DNA of 64,000 nt from Lysobacter sp. cf310 (GCF_900114355.1 NZ_FOSS01000003.1:245215-309214); one strand, 5' to 3'; counted from the stretch's first letter, positions 19,212 to 30,681 are shown. Notes: a model not told the origin generated them from the sequence alone. Numbers and translations: made by a program.

Positions 19212-19239
19212 AAACAGGCGGCCCATTGGCCGCCTGTTT
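19212..19239 (-). terminator. Bidirectional terminator after clpA
   Basis: A perfect 12-bp stem AAACAGGCGGCC / GGCCGCCTGTTT with a 4-base loop, 41 bases beyond the clpA stop codon on the minus strand. T-rich flanks exist on both strands, so it may also block read-through from the plus side. Confidence 0.85.
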
Positions 19240-19280
19240 CGTATCGACTGACGCCGCACGAACAGCGCGGCGCCCTCGCA

Positions 19281-21563
<2,283 letters not shown>

Positions 21564-21651
21564 GGGAGGGGGCCTCCAGTACGTATGCACCCTTGATTGG
21601 GGCCGGCCGGCGGTTTTTCCATCCCCGTCGTCGCGGAGCTACAGCAGAGTT

Positions 21652-21972
21652 CTAAGCCTTTTCCATCGTGCACAGCAAGGGGTGCTGGTGCAGCCTTGAA
21701 AATTCGTTCACTTGCGCCACCTTGGATTCGGCGACTTCGCGCGTGAAAACGCCGCAGACGCCGCGTCCGCGGGTGTGCACGTGGAGCATGATCTGGGTCG
21801 CTTTCTCGGCGTTCATCGGGAAAAAGCGCATCAGCACCTCCACCACGAAGTCCATCGGTGTGTAGTCGTCGTTCAGCAACAGCACGGAATACAGCGGCGG
21901 CCGGGCGACTTCCGGCTTCCCCGTCTCCACCATGACGCCGTGGCTGTGTTCGTGATCGGTTTGTTTGGGCAT
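21652..21972 (-). CDS. clpS: ATP-dependent Clp protease adaptor ClpS
   Basis: A 106-residue N-recognin that delivers N-degron substrates to ClpA. The core [20 protein letters not shown] and the [19 protein letters not shown] segment give the Leu/Phe-binding pocket. It is paired with clpA and lies near aat, whose product creates the N-degrons it reads. Confidence 0.97.
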   Translation of the reverse strand: MPKQTDHEHSHGVMVETGKPEVARPPLYSVLLLNDDYTPMDFVVEVLMRFFPMNAEKATQIMLHVHTRGRGVCGVFTREVAESKVAQVNEFSRLHQHPLLCTMEKA

Positions 21973-22079
21973 ACGGAAATTATACGGCCGGCAGGCCGCG
22001 AGCCGTGGACGCCCGCGTGCGTGGCAAGCAAAATGGCGGCGTCTTACCCAATCCCAACCTCCAAGTGAAAGGAATCCCG

Positions 22080-22601
22080 ATGCGCCTCACCGCCCTGGCC
22101 CTCCCCGCCGCGCTGGCCGCCGCCCTGCTGCTGCCCGCCGCCGCCCAGGCCGCCAGCAACAAGGCCCAGGCCGACGAGGCCAAGCACTCGACCGCCGCCG
22201 ACCCGCGCATCGCCAAGCAGCTGGACGGCTTGGGGTACAAGTACGAAGTGGACGAGGATGGCGACTACAAGTTGACCTTCGAGATGGACGACGACCGCAG
22301 CCAGCTGGGCTTCGTGATCTCGCGCACCGAGAGCTACGGCAAGCACAAGGTCCGCGAAGTCTGGGCCCCGGCCTACCGCTCCGAGGGCGACGCCTTCCCG
22401 GCCGAGCTGGCCAACAAGCTGCTCGAGGACAGCCAGTCCAGCAAGATGGGCGGCTGGGTCAAGCAGGGCAACATGGCCGTGTTCGTGGTCAAGCTGCGCG
22501 CCGATGCGCCGGCCGAGGAGCTCGACGACGCCCTCGACTACGCCCTGCGCGCGGCCGACCTGATGGAATCCGAGCTGACCCCGGGCAAGGACGAGTTCTG
22601 A
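22080..22601 (+). CDS. Exported hypothetical protein
   Basis: A 173-residue protein. The ATG at 22080 follows GAAAGGAATCCC. A signal peptide ends at AAAQAA (residue 25). The mature part has an acidic beta-rich domain ([20 protein letters not shown]) and a C-terminal helix ([18 protein letters not shown]). The pattern is like the YbjN/DUF-type bacterial sensory fold, but I cannot be sure. The stop overlaps the ATG of the nudix gene, so it is translationally coupled to the nudix-mnmA-hflD operon. Confidence 0.75.
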   Translation: MRLTALALPAALAAALLLPAAAQAASNKAQADEAKHSTAADPRIAKQLDGLGYKYEVDEDGDYKLTFEMDDDRSQLGFVISRTESYGKHKVREVWAPAYRSEGDAFPAELANKLLEDSQSSKMGGWVKQGNMAVFVVKLRADAPAEELDDALDYALRAADLMESELTPGKDEF

Positions 22602-23080
22602 TGAGCTACCGCGAGGGCCGCTTCTGGCAGCCGGACGTCACCGTGGCCACGGTGGTGGTCGACGGCGGGCGGCTGCTCGTGGTCGAGGAGACGGTCGGCG
22701 GGCGCCTGGTGATCAACCAGCCCGCCGGCCATCTCGAGCCCGACGAGAGCCTGGTCGACGCCGCCCTGCGCGAGACCCGCGAGGAAACCGGCTGGGACGT
22801 GCGCCTGACCGGCTTCGTCGGTGCCTACCAGTGGAAAGCACCGTTGCAGCCCGATGGCAGCGGCGGCCGCCATTACCTGCGCTTCGCCTTCGCCGCGGTA
22901 CCGGTGGTGCACGACCCGAACCGGCGCCTGGACGAAGGCATCGTGCGCGCCGTCTGGCTGACCCCGGACGAGCTGCAGGCCGAGTCCGCGCGCCACCGCA
23001 GCCCGCTGGTCTGGCGCACCGCCAGCGACTTCCTGGCCGGGCGCCGCCACCCGCTGGACCTGATGCAGCACCTGGATTGA
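22601..23080 (+). CDS. Nudix hydrolase, NudJ-like
   Basis: A 159-residue Nudix hydrolase. The full Nudix box is visible from GHLEPDESL to [10 protein letters not shown] (about residues 47-69) with both metal-binding Glu of REETGW. Position directly before mnmA and hflD matches enteric nudJ (ymfB), a phosphatase acting on thiamine pyrophosphate precursors and nucleoside diphosphates, so a NudJ-like role is likely but inferred from synteny. Confidence 0.9.
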   Translation: MSYREGRFWQPDVTVATVVVDGGRLLVVEETVGGRLVINQPAGHLEPDESLVDAALRETREETGWDVRLTGFVGAYQWKAPLQPDGSGGRHYLRFAFAAVPVVHDPNRRLDEGIVRAVWLTPDELQAESARHRSPLVWRTASDFLAGRRHPLDLMQHLD

Positions 23081-23085
23081 ACGCA

Positions 23086-24270
23086 GTGGCTTCGGTACGC
23101 ACCGTGGTGGGTATGTCCGGCGGCGTCGACTCGTCGGTGGCCGCGCTGCGCCTGCGCGATGCCGGCGAGCCGATCGCGGGCTTGTTCATGCAGAACTGGG
23201 CCGAGGACGATGCGCAGGACAGCGCGAGTGCCGCTGAAGGCAGGAAGCCGAAAGCGGCCGGCAAGAGCGACTGCCGGGCCGAGGACGACCGCCGCGACGC
23301 GGTCGCGGTCTGCGGCCGGCTCGGCCTCCCCATCCACTTCCGCGATTTCTCCAGCCAGTACTGGGACGGCGTGTTCGCCCACTTCCTGGCCGAATACGCG
23401 GCCGGCCGCACGCCCAACCCGGACGTGCTGTGCAACCGCGAAATCAAGTTCAAGCACTTCCTGGACGCCGCCCATGAGCTGGGCGCCGAATTCATCGCCA
23501 CCGGTCACTACGCGCGGGTCGAGCGCGTCGGCGGCCGCCAGCGCCTGCTGCGCGCAGCCGACCGCGGCAAGGACCAGAGCTATTTCCTGCACCAGCTCGG
23601 CCAGGCCCAGCTGGCCTCCACCCAGTTCCCGCTGGGCGACCTGATCAAGCGCGACGTGCGCCAGATGGCCCTGGACGCCGGTCTGCCGACCGCGGCCAAG
23701 AAGGACTCGACCGGCATCTGCTTCATCGGCGAGCGCGACTTCCGCGAGTTCCTGTCGCGCTACCTGCCCGCGCGCGAAGGCGAGATCCGCGCCGTCGACG
23801 GCGATCGCGCGGACGGCCGCGCGATCGGCCGCCACGCCGGCGTGTTCTATTTCACCCTCGGCCAGCGCGAAGGCCTCAATATCGGCGGCGTGCGCGGCTA
23901 CGAGGCGGCGCCCTGGTACGTGGTCGGCAAGGACGTCGCACGCAACGTGCTGTACGTGGACCAGGGCAGCGACAGCCGCTGGCTGCGTTCGCAGGCGCTG
24001 TGGTCGGAAACCGCGCACTGGATCGACGGCGCGCCGCCCGCGCGGCGCTTCGCCTGCAGCGCGCAAACCCGCTACCGCCAGCCCGACGAGGCCTGCGAGG
24101 TCGAAGTGCTGGACGACGGCCGCCTGCAGGTGCGCTTCGCGCGCCCGCAACGCGCGGTCACCCCCGGTCAATCGCTGGTGCTGTACGACGGCGAGGTCTG
24201 CCTGGGCGGCGCCGTGATCGCCGCCACCGACGCGCCGCTGGAACAACATTTGAAGGTCAATGCCGCATGA
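23086..24270 (+). CDS. mnmA: tRNA-specific 2-thiouridylase MnmA
   Basis: Installs the 2-thio group on U34 of Lys, Glu and Gln tRNAs using sulfur relayed by TusE or IscS. The PP-loop SGGVDSS is near the N-terminus, with catalytic Cys in [12 protein letters not shown] and [13 protein letters not shown] 23086 is chosen; TTG 23077 is also in frame. At 394 residues it is longer than E. coli MnmA (368), partly because of a basic insertion (about GRKPKAAGK, residues 50-58) in the tRNA-facing loop after NWAEDDAQD. Operon with the nudix gene and hflD. Confidence 0.96.
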   Translation: MASVRTVVGMSGGVDSSVAALRLRDAGEPIAGLFMQNWAEDDAQDSASAAEGRKPKAAGKSDCRAEDDRRDAVAVCGRLGLPIHFRDFSSQYWDGVFAHFLAEYAAGRTPNPDVLCNREIKFKHFLDAAHELGAEFIATGHYARVERVGGRQRLLRAADRGKDQSYFLHQLGQAQLASTQFPLGDLIKRDVRQMALDAGLPTAAKKDSTGICFIGERDFREFLSRYLPAREGEIRAVDGDRADGRAIGRHAGVFYFTLGQREGLNIGGVRGYEAAPWYVVGKDVARNVLYVDQGSDSRWLRSQALWSETAHWIDGAPPARRFACSAQTRYRQPDEACEVEVLDDGRLQVRFARPQRAVTPGQSLVLYDGEVCLGGAVIAATDAPLEQHLKVNAA

Positions 24271-24899
24271 GCTCCACCGCCTCCCCCGCTGCCTCGGCGA
24301 TTTCCGAACGCGTGCTCGCCCTGGCCGGCCTGGTCCAGGCCCTGGCCCAGGTCCGCCGCATCGCCGACACCGGCCAGGCCAACGCCGCCGTGCTGGGCAC
24401 CGCGCTGGATTCGGTGTTTCGCATCGACGCCGGCTCGCCCGCCCAGGTCTACGGTGGCACCGAGGCCCTGCGCCCCGGCCTGGTGCTGCTGCGCGATTAC
24501 TTCGTCAACGACACCAAGGACGAGCAACTGCCGCGCCTGGCGATGGCGGTGATGCAGCTGGAGCGCCGTTTCGTGCGCGACTCGGCCATGGCCGAACGCG
24601 TGCAGGCCGGCATCCGCGCCCAGTCCGGCGCCGCCGAACGCCTGGGCAGCGCCCATCCGGACGTGCTGGCCGCGCTGGGCGGGCTGTACGCCGAAACCCT
24701 GAGCCACCTGCGCCCGCGCGTGCTGGTGCAGGGCAATCCGCATTACCTGGGCCAGGCCAACGTGGTCGCGGAAGTGCGCGCGGTGCTGCTGGCGGCGGTG
24801 CGCTCGGCCGTGCTGTGGCGCCAGCTGGGCGGCAGCTTGTGGGACTTCCTGCTGCGCCGGCGCGACATGATCGCGGCGCTCAACGCCTATCTCGACTGA
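24267..24899 (+). CDS. hflD: High frequency lysogenization protein HflD homologue
   Basis: A 210-residue helical peripheral membrane protein. Landmarks are [20 protein letters not shown] at the start, [14 protein letters not shown], and the C-terminal [20 protein letters not shown]. In E. coli HflD binds the phage lambda CII protein; its normal cell role is unclear. It overlaps mnmA by ATGA, as expected for the conserved mnmA-hflD pair. Confidence 0.93.
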   Translation: MSSTASPAASAISERVLALAGLVQALAQVRRIADTGQANAAVLGTALDSVFRIDAGSPAQVYGGTEALRPGLVLLRDYFVNDTKDEQLPRLAMAVMQLERRFVRDSAMAERVQAGIRAQSGAAERLGSAHPDVLAALGGLYAETLSHLRPRVLVQGNPHYLGQANVVAEVRAVLLAAVRSAVLWRQLGGSLWDFLLRRRDMIAALNAYLD

Positions 24900-24975
24900 A
24901 TCGGAACCGCGGCCAGCCTGGCGGCGGTTATTCGCAATCCGGGGACAACCGCCACCGGCAAGCGCGTGTCTGGCC

Positions 24976-25098
24976 TTAGAGGCCGGAGGCGCCGCCTTGG
25001 GCCCAGGCCCAGGCCACCGCGGCGATCAGGGTCAGGCCCAGGGCCCAACGCAAGGCGCGATCGAGCCGGTCGGCTCGGACGGATTTGACGGTCTTCAT
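24976..25098 (-). CDS. Small single-span membrane protein, 40 residues
   Basis: A short ORF with a strong ribosome site (AGGGGGAATGCC before ATG 25098). The product has a basic N-terminus (MKTVKSVRADRLDRALR) and one hydrophobic helix (WALGLTLIAAVAWAWAQ), ending GGASGL. This is the usual build of small inner-membrane regulators. It converges with hflD and has no partner. Function unknown. Confidence 0.6.
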   Translation of the reverse strand: MKTVKSVRADRLDRALRWALGLTLIAAVAWAWAQGGASGL

Positions 25099-25549
25099 GG
25101 CATTCCCCCTGTGCGTGCAAATCACACACCAGCACGCGTTTTGCATCTGCGAATGCCGTCACGTCGCCGTGCGGCGCAGCGCCGCGGAATGCGACCTGCT
25201 TCGCGTCTTCGCATCGCGGTCCTGCGGCGATGTGTCCTGCTTATGAAGAATACGCCGCGCACTTGAAACGCCGGCCAAATCCGGCGGGCTACCGGTTCGC
25301 GAAGATGGCGATGCATTCATCGCGATGCATTCATCGCGATACATGCAAGGCAACCCAGCCGGCCGCAAAACTAGCCAGCCGTAGGACGTGGTGAGCACAG
25401 CGAACCGCATCGCCACGCCCCCGACTGCGGCCCAGCCCGGCTCGCTCCGGCCACGGAAACAGCCATGTGAGCGCAGGAATGGGCCAGCCCGACGCGGGAA
25501 CGGACTTGCGACGCGATGCGCTTCGCTGCCGCTCACCGCAGCCCACCGG
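25099..25549. other. Intergenic region with a short tandem repeat
   Basis: No gene is supported. Two and a half copies of the 14-mer CGATGCATTCATCG lie at 25309-25346. At 25,381 there is a half-copy of the GTAGG-GTGAGCG element found at 18.7-19.0 kb. Confidence 0.45.
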
Positions 25550-26179
25550 TCACGGGACGTGCAGCGCCTCCACCACCCCGCCGAGGTCCGAGATCGTGTC
25601 GGCCGCCTCATCGCCCGGCCTCGCCCCCTCGCGCCGCAGCAGCAGGCTACGCATGCCGAACCGGCGCGGGCCGTGCAGATCGGCTTCGGGCGTATCGCCC
25701 ACCATCAGCACCTGCGCGGGCTCACAGCCGAGCTCGCGGCAGACGTGGGCATAGATCGCCGGTTCGGGCTTGATCGCGCCGACCTCGAAGCTCCAGGCGT
25801 AGGCGTCCAAGGGCGGCAGCAGGGCCAGCACCGGCGCCGCATAGGGCGCGGCCAGGTTGGAGCACAGGCCGAGCGTGAGGCCCCGCCCGGCCAGAGCCTG
25901 CAGCACGCCCAGGGTGTCGGGGAACAGGCGCACCGATGCCAGTTCGGCCTGCAGGTCGCCCTCCAGCGCGGCCAGCTCCGATGCGGACAGATCGGCCCCG
26001 AGCAACCCCGCGGCGCCAGCCAGGTCGAGCCGCCGGCTCATGATCGTCGCGGCGTCGCCGGCCTGTCGCGCCCGCCCCGCCGCCTCCATCCGCGCCAGCA
26101 ACGCCCGGAACGGCGCACGCCGTTCGCCTATGCGCACCAGGGTGCCGTACACGTCGAACACCACCGCCCGTATCGTCAT
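25550..26179 (-). CDS. HAD superfamily hydrolase (phosphatase)
   Basis: A 209-residue haloacid dehalogenase-type enzyme. Motif I FDVYGTLV has nucleophile Asp9; the cap is helical (residues 18-90); motif II is in LGLCSNLA; motif III/IV is KPEPAIYAHV and VGDTPEADLHGP. The cap and the 'YG' after the nucleophile suggest a small-molecule phosphatase or a 2-haloacid-dehalogenase-like member. It is the last host-type gene before the cassette array. Confidence 0.9.
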   Translation of the reverse strand: MTIRAVVFDVYGTLVRIGERRAPFRALLARMEAAGRARQAGDAATIMSRRLDLAGAAGLLGADLSASELAALEGDLQAELASVRLFPDTLGVLQALAGRGLTLGLCSNLAAPYAAPVLALLPPLDAYAWSFEVGAIKPEPAIYAHVCRELGCEPAQVLMVGDTPEADLHGPRRFGMRSLLLRREGARPGDEAADTISDLGGVVEALHVP

Positions 26180-26328
26180 CGCAAATGCGCCTGGAACCGG
26201 AACGCCAGCCTAGCGCGTCGCGCGCCGAGGGCCGAGCGCAATGGCCACGACAGTGCCCGATCACGACGCGATCCATCTATGGACAACCGCGGTCCAGCAT
26301 CGCCTAGGTCAGTCATGTCCCCTGCAAC

Positions 26329-26640
26329 TCACGAAGCGAACAGGGCGAAGGGCGCGGGCCACCAATAGCCGGCGCCTCCCAATGGAACAGGTGTCCAAAA
26401 CAGGAGAACCACCGCCGTCCTGATCGATACCTTGAGCCAGTGTTTGGACATGCGCCTGGTCAACAGCCAAGTGACAGCAAAGACGATGGCAAAGACAACA
26501 GCGAGAGCCGCATAGAGGAATACCGCCAACTCAGTGGGGTCCGAAGCATGCGCGAGGGTTGGACTTACGATCAGCGCAAAGCAAGCAAACGAGCGATTTG
26601 GGAGCGAATTAAAGCCTGTCGACCATCTCCGATGGCTGGC
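26329..26640 (-). CDS. Last cassette: membrane protein ORF with no clear start codon
   Basis: Reading continues from the attC at 26646-26704 without ATG, GTG or TTG until well inside the product. The translated segment looks like a signal sequence (FACFALIVSPTLAHA) followed by two membrane helices (LAVFLYAALAVVFAIVFAVT and a C-terminal hydrophobic stretch ending WWPAPFALFAS). Either the start was lost when the cassette joined its neighbour, or translation begins inside the upstream MazG-like gene in another frame. This is the array's distal end; no attC follows, so the cassette's own attC may have been lost. Confidence 0.45.
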   Translation of the reverse strand, partial: ASHRRWSTGFNSLPNRSFACFALIVSPTLAHASDPTELAVFLYAALAVVFAIVFAVTWLLTRRMSKHWLKVSIRTAVVLLFWTPVPLGGAGYWWPAPFALFAS

Positions 26641-26698
26641 AACAGGCCTAACACCCGAATCGGGCCGAGCCGCGATGCCGCATCGGTCGAACCGATTG

Positions 26699-27025
26699 CT
26701 ACGCATCCAGCTCGCTGGATATAGATGCAGCCAACTCGCCGGTGTTCTTGACAAACTCCGCCTCCAAGTCAATGCCGCACTTATTCGCAAGCACAATAAT
26801 GGACCATAAACAGTCCGACAATTCATGCCCGAGTTTTGCTTTGCAATCGTCGATATGTCTGATGCCCGCGTTCGCCTGGATCAGCTTTGCCAGATCGCCC
26901 ACGTCGCCTACGAAGCCGAGCGCAAGCTCTTCTGTGCTCCAGATACGCCCATACCTCTTGATCTCGAGCTGCTCGTAAAGCTCGTTTAGCTGTAGCGCTA
27001 ATGTCTCGATGTCGCTGAACTTCAT
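26699..27025 (-). CDS. Cassette: MazG-like nucleotide pyrophosphohydrolase-type protein
   Basis: A 108-residue all-helical protein. FVGDVGDLAKLIQ (about residues 37-49) and HELSDCLWSIIVLANK (about 67-82) correspond to the EExxE and ExxD metal motifs of the MazG superfamily, although the first Glu pair is replaced by GD-GD, so catalysis is uncertain. The stop codon lies inside the R'' core of the following attC, common for cassette genes. House-cleaning NTP hydrolysis is the family role. Confidence 0.75.
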   Translation of the reverse strand: MKFSDIETLALQLNELYEQLEIKRYGRIWSTEELALGFVGDVGDLAKLIQANAGIRHIDDCKAKLGHELSDCLWSIIVLANKCGIDLEAEFVKNTGELAASISSELDA

Positions 27026-27321
27026 GTCGCTCGCATGGCACCTGTTGAGCCGAGCCGAGGAGTACCCTCGCCTCGGATGAATAACCGGGCTCCGACCTGG
27101 GCAGGCCGGCCCTCATTTGCGCAACAACTCCGGTGATTCCACGGGATCGAAGCGGGTCTTCCTGTCTTTGTCCATAGACGAAGCGAGTTCGGCCTGAATG
27201 ACTGCCGGGCCGCATCTTAGACGTCCAAAAGCATGATACGAGACTCGCCAGCCAGGATGACCCGTAGATCCGCATTGAGTTTTTCGACCGCCACGGTTGT
27301 GTCGATTTTTCTAATGAATAG
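27026..27321 (-). other. Decayed cassette(s) with attC remnants
   Basis: No intact gene. attC-like fragments occur at 27,047-27,093 (gagccgagccgaggag ... gaataaccgggc), 27,177-27,210 (gacgaagcgagttcggcctg) and 27,290-27,320 (aatgaatagttag). A short minus-strand frame ending LRVILAGESRIMLLDV may be the tail of a lost gene. The region looks like collapsed cassettes. Confidence 0.5.
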
Positions 27322-27696
27322 TTAGAGTTCAGCCGGAATGACGTGTCCAATGCGCCAAAGCACACCTGTCGGATCGATGAGTGTGAAGTCTCTGATCCCC
27401 CAGGGCCTATCATCTGGCGGACTGAGGCGAATCGCGAACTTTGCGACAACATCCGACGCCTCGACGTTCCGATACCAATCGTCTGCACTTGAGACAAGCA
27501 TGTGCATTACGAAATTGTTCGCATGCTCCGGATTGTAGAACTGCGAAAGCAGGAATGAAGTCTTGCCAAAACGAAGATAAGCGAGCTCATCCGACTCCAT
27601 CGTCGCTTCGAAGCCGAGCGCCTCGTAGAAAGCTATCGACTCTGCAAGCTCACGGGCCGGAACAAACGCTTTGATCTCAATCGTCTCCAGATTCAT
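27322..27696 (-). CDS. Cassette: VOC (glyoxalase/bleomycin-resistance) family protein
   Basis: A 124-residue protein with the paired beta-alpha-beta-beta-beta units of the VOC fold: KAFVPARELAESIAFYEALG, LAYLRFGKTSFLLSQFY, and a C-terminal FTLIDPTGVLWRIG. The ATG at 27696 follows the attC at 27714-27774 closely. Metal ligands are not clearly conserved (His/Glu positions are weak), so it may be a binding or antibiotic-sequestering protein rather than an enzyme. Confidence 0.85.
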   Translation of the reverse strand: MNLETIEIKAFVPARELAESIAFYEALGFEATMESDELAYLRFGKTSFLLSQFYNPEHANNFVMHMLVSSADDWYRNVEASDVVAKFAIRLSPPDDRPWGIRDFTLIDPTGVLWRIGHVIPAEL

Positions 27697-27805
27697 GCGC
27701 CCTCCCCTATAAAGCCAAACGCCGACATTGAGCCGACCCACAAAGCCGGCTTCGAATCGCATGATTGTTCAGGCACGACGGGCGATGCAAGCCACTCCTT
27801 GAGCT

Positions 27806-28036
27806 TCACCCTATTCCCCAGAACGCATCTTTGAATGCCGGCCAGAGTTGCCTGAGGGTCTTGTTGTCGCCGCCACGCAGCGCAACCCGAATGAGTTGCA
27901 CGAAAGTAGCCACTCCAAGGGCCAAGAAGACAACAAGACCGAGACCGTCGCGAAACGCGTACGCAGCTCCAAGCCAGAAGATCGCCAGGCCTACCAGAGC
28001 CAGAGCCTGCTTCCTTTCACCGTTTCCTATATCCAT
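27806..28036 (-). CDS. Cassette: small two-helix membrane protein
   Basis: A 76-residue protein with two hydrophobic helices (ALALVGLAIFWLGAAYAF and LGLVVFLALGVATFVQLI) and a charged C-terminus ending LWPAFKDAFWGIG. It is flanked by attC 27714-27774 and a half attC at 28044-28090. Function unknown; small membrane proteins are frequent integron cargo. Confidence 0.65.
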   Translation of the reverse strand: MDIGNGERKQALALVGLAIFWLGAAYAFRDGLGLVVFLALGVATFVQLIRVALRGGDNKTLRQLWPAFKDAFWGIG

Positions 28037-28057
28037 TCCATAGCGCTAGCGCCTGAA

Positions 28058-28483
28058 TTAAGCCGCCCCGCGAAGCGACACGCCAGGCCCCACTCTATTG
28101 AAAACGAATCCGAAAACATAGCCAGCAGCAACACAGGTTGGCAGCAAAACAAGGAGCTCCAGCTGGGGCATCCAATTGGGAAACGCACCGTAGTTGTCCC
28201 ACACTCTGTACAAGCGCCACGACAGGATGGGACAGACCACGGCAACCGATATCACCGTCGCAGCGCGGGGCGAAAGCGCGTATCTGAGGCTGACAAGCCA
28301 TGTTACGAATAGTGGCAAAGCAGCGCCATCGAGCGCACCAGACAGTGCGAGGTGCGACAGACCAAATAAAGTGGGCACTTGAAGATGGTGGGGAAACACG
28401 GCAACCGAGCAGCAGAGGGACGCCACCATGGCGGCAGTCCAGCCAGCAGAAAAACCGACACTCGCCTTGAGCAGATTTTTCAT
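28058..28483 (-). CDS. Cassette: membrane protein ending inside a truncated attC
   Basis: A 141-residue protein with about four hydrophobic helices (FSAGWTAAMVASLCCSVAVF, GAALPLFVTWLVSLRYAL, ATVISVAVVCPILSW, LELLVLLPTCVAAGYVFGFV). The last codons (GVSLRGAA) are encoded by the half-deleted attC 28044-28090, whose second arm is missing. A deletion here probably removed the native C-terminus and half of the recombination site. Confidence 0.65.
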   Translation of the reverse strand: MKNLLKASVGFSAGWTAAMVASLCCSVAVFPHHLQVPTLFGLSHLALSGALDGAALPLFVTWLVSLRYALSPRAATVISVAVVCPILSWRLYRVWDNYGAFPNWMPQLELLVLLPTCVAAGYVFGFVFNRVGPGVSLRGAA

Positions 28484-28541
28484 ATGGGCCGAAACTCCGA
28501 GTTAAGCCGTGTCGCGAAGCAGGTTCGGCTTGAATGAATTG

Positions 28542-28958
28542 TCAGGCATCGTCGTCGACCCAGGCAAGCGAGGATATGCGCCACCCATCGCTTAGATCTA
28601 CAAGCTGGAAGCACTTGGTGCCTGACCCCGAGTAGTCGCTATCGTTGAGTATCCCGAGCTTGCTGTAGCGTGACGTACGAGTCGCTATGCCGCCAAAAAT
28701 CGACGTGCTTGAGTCGGTCTCGTATTCATGAAAGTCTCGCAGCGCGCCCCCTGCAAGTAGATCAATACGCGGCAACGCAAACTCGAGTGGAGTGTAGATA
28801 GCCGTCGCGGCTTTAGAATGGCGAACAATAACCGCCTTATCACTGAAGCAGTCGACGACACGCTTCAGCTCCGGCAGAACGCCACCGCGATTGTCGAAGG
28901 CCGAAAAGAAGGCACCGATGAGTGCATCAATCCTATCTCGCTCGTGCTGATCGCTCAT
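28542..28958 (-). CDS. Cassette: NTF2-like (SnoaL/DUF4440-type) protein
   Basis: A 138-residue protein starting at ATG 28958. DRIDALIGAFFSAFDNRGG, LKRVVDCFSDKAVIVRH and the C-terminal KCFQLVDLSDGWRISSLAWV follow the cone-shaped NTF2-like fold, as in DUF4440 proteins. An extended upstream frame runs back through the attC at 28964-29028 and is rejected as the start. Such proteins are stand-alone immunity or small-ligand-binding factors; no active site can be assigned. Confidence 0.72.
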   Translation of the reverse strand: MSDQHERDRIDALIGAFFSAFDNRGGVLPELKRVVDCFSDKAVIVRHSKAATAIYTPLEFALPRIDLLAGGALRDFHEYETDSSTSIFGGIATRTSRYSKLGILNDSDYSGSGTKCFQLVDLSDGWRISSLAWVDDDA

Positions 28959-29049
28959 GCGAATCCTAACGCCTGAGTTGAGTTGAGCCGAGCCGCGAAG
29001 CGGGTTCGGCTTTAATGAATTGTTAGCGCCCATAGAATGCCAGCAACTC

Positions 29050-29298
29050 TTAGCGCAATGACGATAGCTGTAGGCTGCGCTGTAACGCCGACAGGTTGTA
29101 CTGCCAATTCCGGGCTCCAGTCTGCGGGGAGAAGCGCAGAGGAATGCTCGTAGCAGAAGCAGGATTGGCACCACTCTCAAAGATCACGACCACCGCCATG
29201 CCAACGGCACAATGCCTGCTGACCACAGACGGGGCAAGGAGAGTGGACGCGGATCTTTGCAGGCCTTTCAGAAAAGGCGTGATGCCATTGCGAAACAA
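29050..29298 (-). CDS. Cassette: doubtful ORF
   Basis: The cassette between attC 28964-29028 and 29348-29407 has no clear gene. The longest minus-strand frame begins at TTG and gives 82 residues with no recognisable domain; a plus-strand frame of 69 codons is equally weak. The cassette may be noncoding. Confidence 0.25.
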   Translation of the reverse strand: MFRNGITPFLKGLQRSASTLLAPSVVSRHCAVGMAVVVIFESGANPASATSIPLRFSPQTGARNWQYNLSALQRSLQLSSLR

Positions 29299-29401
29299 AC
29301 TTTAATGGGACACCTTTCCAAACGTTTGCCGGGATGTCGGGCATGAGCGCTAACGCCTGAATTAAGCCGAGCCGCGAGGCGGGTTCGGCTTGAATGAATT
29401 G

Positions 29402-29797
29402 TTAGGGCGCACTTGCGCTACCCGCCCGTGATTTCTTTAGCTGAACTATCAACCACACGACAGAGACCAGAAACGTAACCTGGAATAGAATGGAAAAGAT
29501 TGCCGTCGCGGTTAAGGAACCGCTCTCGTTGTCCGTGTGCCGCGCGATATCAAACCACGAGGCATAGAGCAGCACGGACGAAAGAAGCTGGAGGACGAAC
29601 TGCGCTACGGATTTTCGACGGAGGCCGAATGTAGCGAATAGCAAGGAAAGGATTCCCAGCCAGCCCATTACCTTCCCGGCGATCAACCAAGAGTCAACAC
29701 CGCCAACGAAGAGGACTGCGACCAGCGGAAGTGCGCCATGCCCGGCCACTATCAGGCAAATCGAATAAGAGACTATTAGAGCAATCGCGATTGGCAT
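29402..29797 (-). CDS. Cassette: four-helix membrane protein
   Basis: A 131-residue protein with four hydrophobic segments (ALIVSYSICLIVAGHGALPL, KVMGWLGILSLLFATFGL, FVLQLLSSVLLYASWF, AIFSILFQVTFLVSVVWLIV) and a basic tail KKSRAGSASAP. The ATG at 29797 is just after attC 29805-29861; the ORF-extending frame through the attC is discounted. No family recognised. Confidence 0.7.
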   Translation of the reverse strand: MPIAIALIVSYSICLIVAGHGALPLVAVLFVGGVDSWLIAGKVMGWLGILSLLFATFGLRRKSVAQFVLQLLSSVLLYASWFDIARHTDNESGSLTATAIFSILFQVTFLVSVVWLIVQLKKSRAGSASAP

Positions 29798-29856
29798 GCT
29801 GTGCGCCCTAGCGCCTGAATTAAGCCAAGCCGCAAAGCGGCTTCCGCCTGAAATTG

Positions 29857-30306
29857 TCAGGTCTCCTGCCCGGAGTCTCGCTGCCCGTACCAAGGCGCTT
29901 GCAGTGTGGGAATGTATGGTAGCTGGTCGGCCCAGAGCGACTCTCTTGATTCCTCCACGGCCTCTGGGCTGAGGAACATCCCGCCCAGATCATTGCCGCT
30001 TGAGTAGGCATAAAAGCGGATGCCCGAGGTGGCAAGCTGATCATTGACGATTTTGAAGAGTACGTAGGCTGCCGTGGCCCAGCTATTTGAATCCTCGGGG
30101 GTATCGGGTGAATAGATGACGAACTCTTGGCCCAAGGCCCGAATAGCGTAGCGAGGAATCTCATCATCAATAAATTCCTCGATGGGAGCTGGCGTTGGAA
30201 CATAGTGCGCAAGCTCTGGCATAAGCAGGCGATAAGCCTCACCGATGCCACCCTCGGCCAGGTCCTCGGCATCTAGATAAATCATACTGTCGAAATCGAT
30301 GGGCAT
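29857..30306 (-). CDS. Cassette: acidic hypothetical protein
   Basis: A 149-residue protein. ATG 30306 is chosen over an in-frame start twelve codons upstream because the latter lies within attC 30324-30384. The sequence is acidic (YLDAEDLAEGGIGEAY, IEEFIDDEIP) with strand-rich stretches (QEFVIYSPD, GIRFYAYSSGND). It resembles no family I can name. Acidic, compact cassette proteins are often immunity proteins, but that is only a guess. Confidence 0.65.
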   Translation of the reverse strand: MPIDFDSMIYLDAEDLAEGGIGEAYRLLMPELAHYVPTPAPIEEFIDDEIPRYAIRALGQEFVIYSPDTPEDSNSWATAAYVLFKIVNDQLATSGIRFYAYSSGNDLGGMFLSPEAVEESRESLWADQLPYIPTLQAPWYGQRDSGQET

Positions 30307-30378
30307 GAGAAGTGTCTGATCAAGGCCTGATGTCTGAGTCAAGCCGACCCGCGAAGCGGCTTTGGCTTGAATGAACTA

Positions 30379-30681
30379 CTAGGCAGCATAGCCGTGATAG
30401 CTTTCGATGCAAAACATATGAGTGTCCGATCCCACTTGCCGAATGCGCACCAGCTTTTGGTACTCCGGGTCAGCGTAGAAGGCTTTGCCATGTTGCAGAC
30501 TCGGGAACTCAATGACCACCGTGCGGTTGATTTGTGGTTGCCCCTCAAGAATCTCTGAAGCGCCGCCTCGAACAATGTACTTGCCACCGAAACGAGCAAC
30601 GATTGCCGGAGCTCCAGCGACATACGCCTTGAAGCAATCCGGATCTTTGACGGTGATGTTGGCTATGAGGCATGCGGTCAC
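30379..30681 (-). CDS. Cassette: DUF1330 family protein
   Basis: A 100-residue dimeric alpha-beta barrel type protein. The sequence CLIANITVKDPDCFKAYVAG, FGGKYIVRGG and VVIEFPSLQHGKAFYADPEY is characteristic of DUF1330. GTG 30681 gives the usual family start; ATG 30705 is in frame but sits in the R' core of attC 30697-30757. Biochemical role of DUF1330 is unknown. Confidence 0.82.
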   Translation of the reverse strand: MTACLIANITVKDPDCFKAYVAGAPAIVARFGGKYIVRGGASEILEGQPQINRTVVIEFPSLQHGKAFYADPEYQKLVRIRQVGSDTHMFCIESYHGYAA

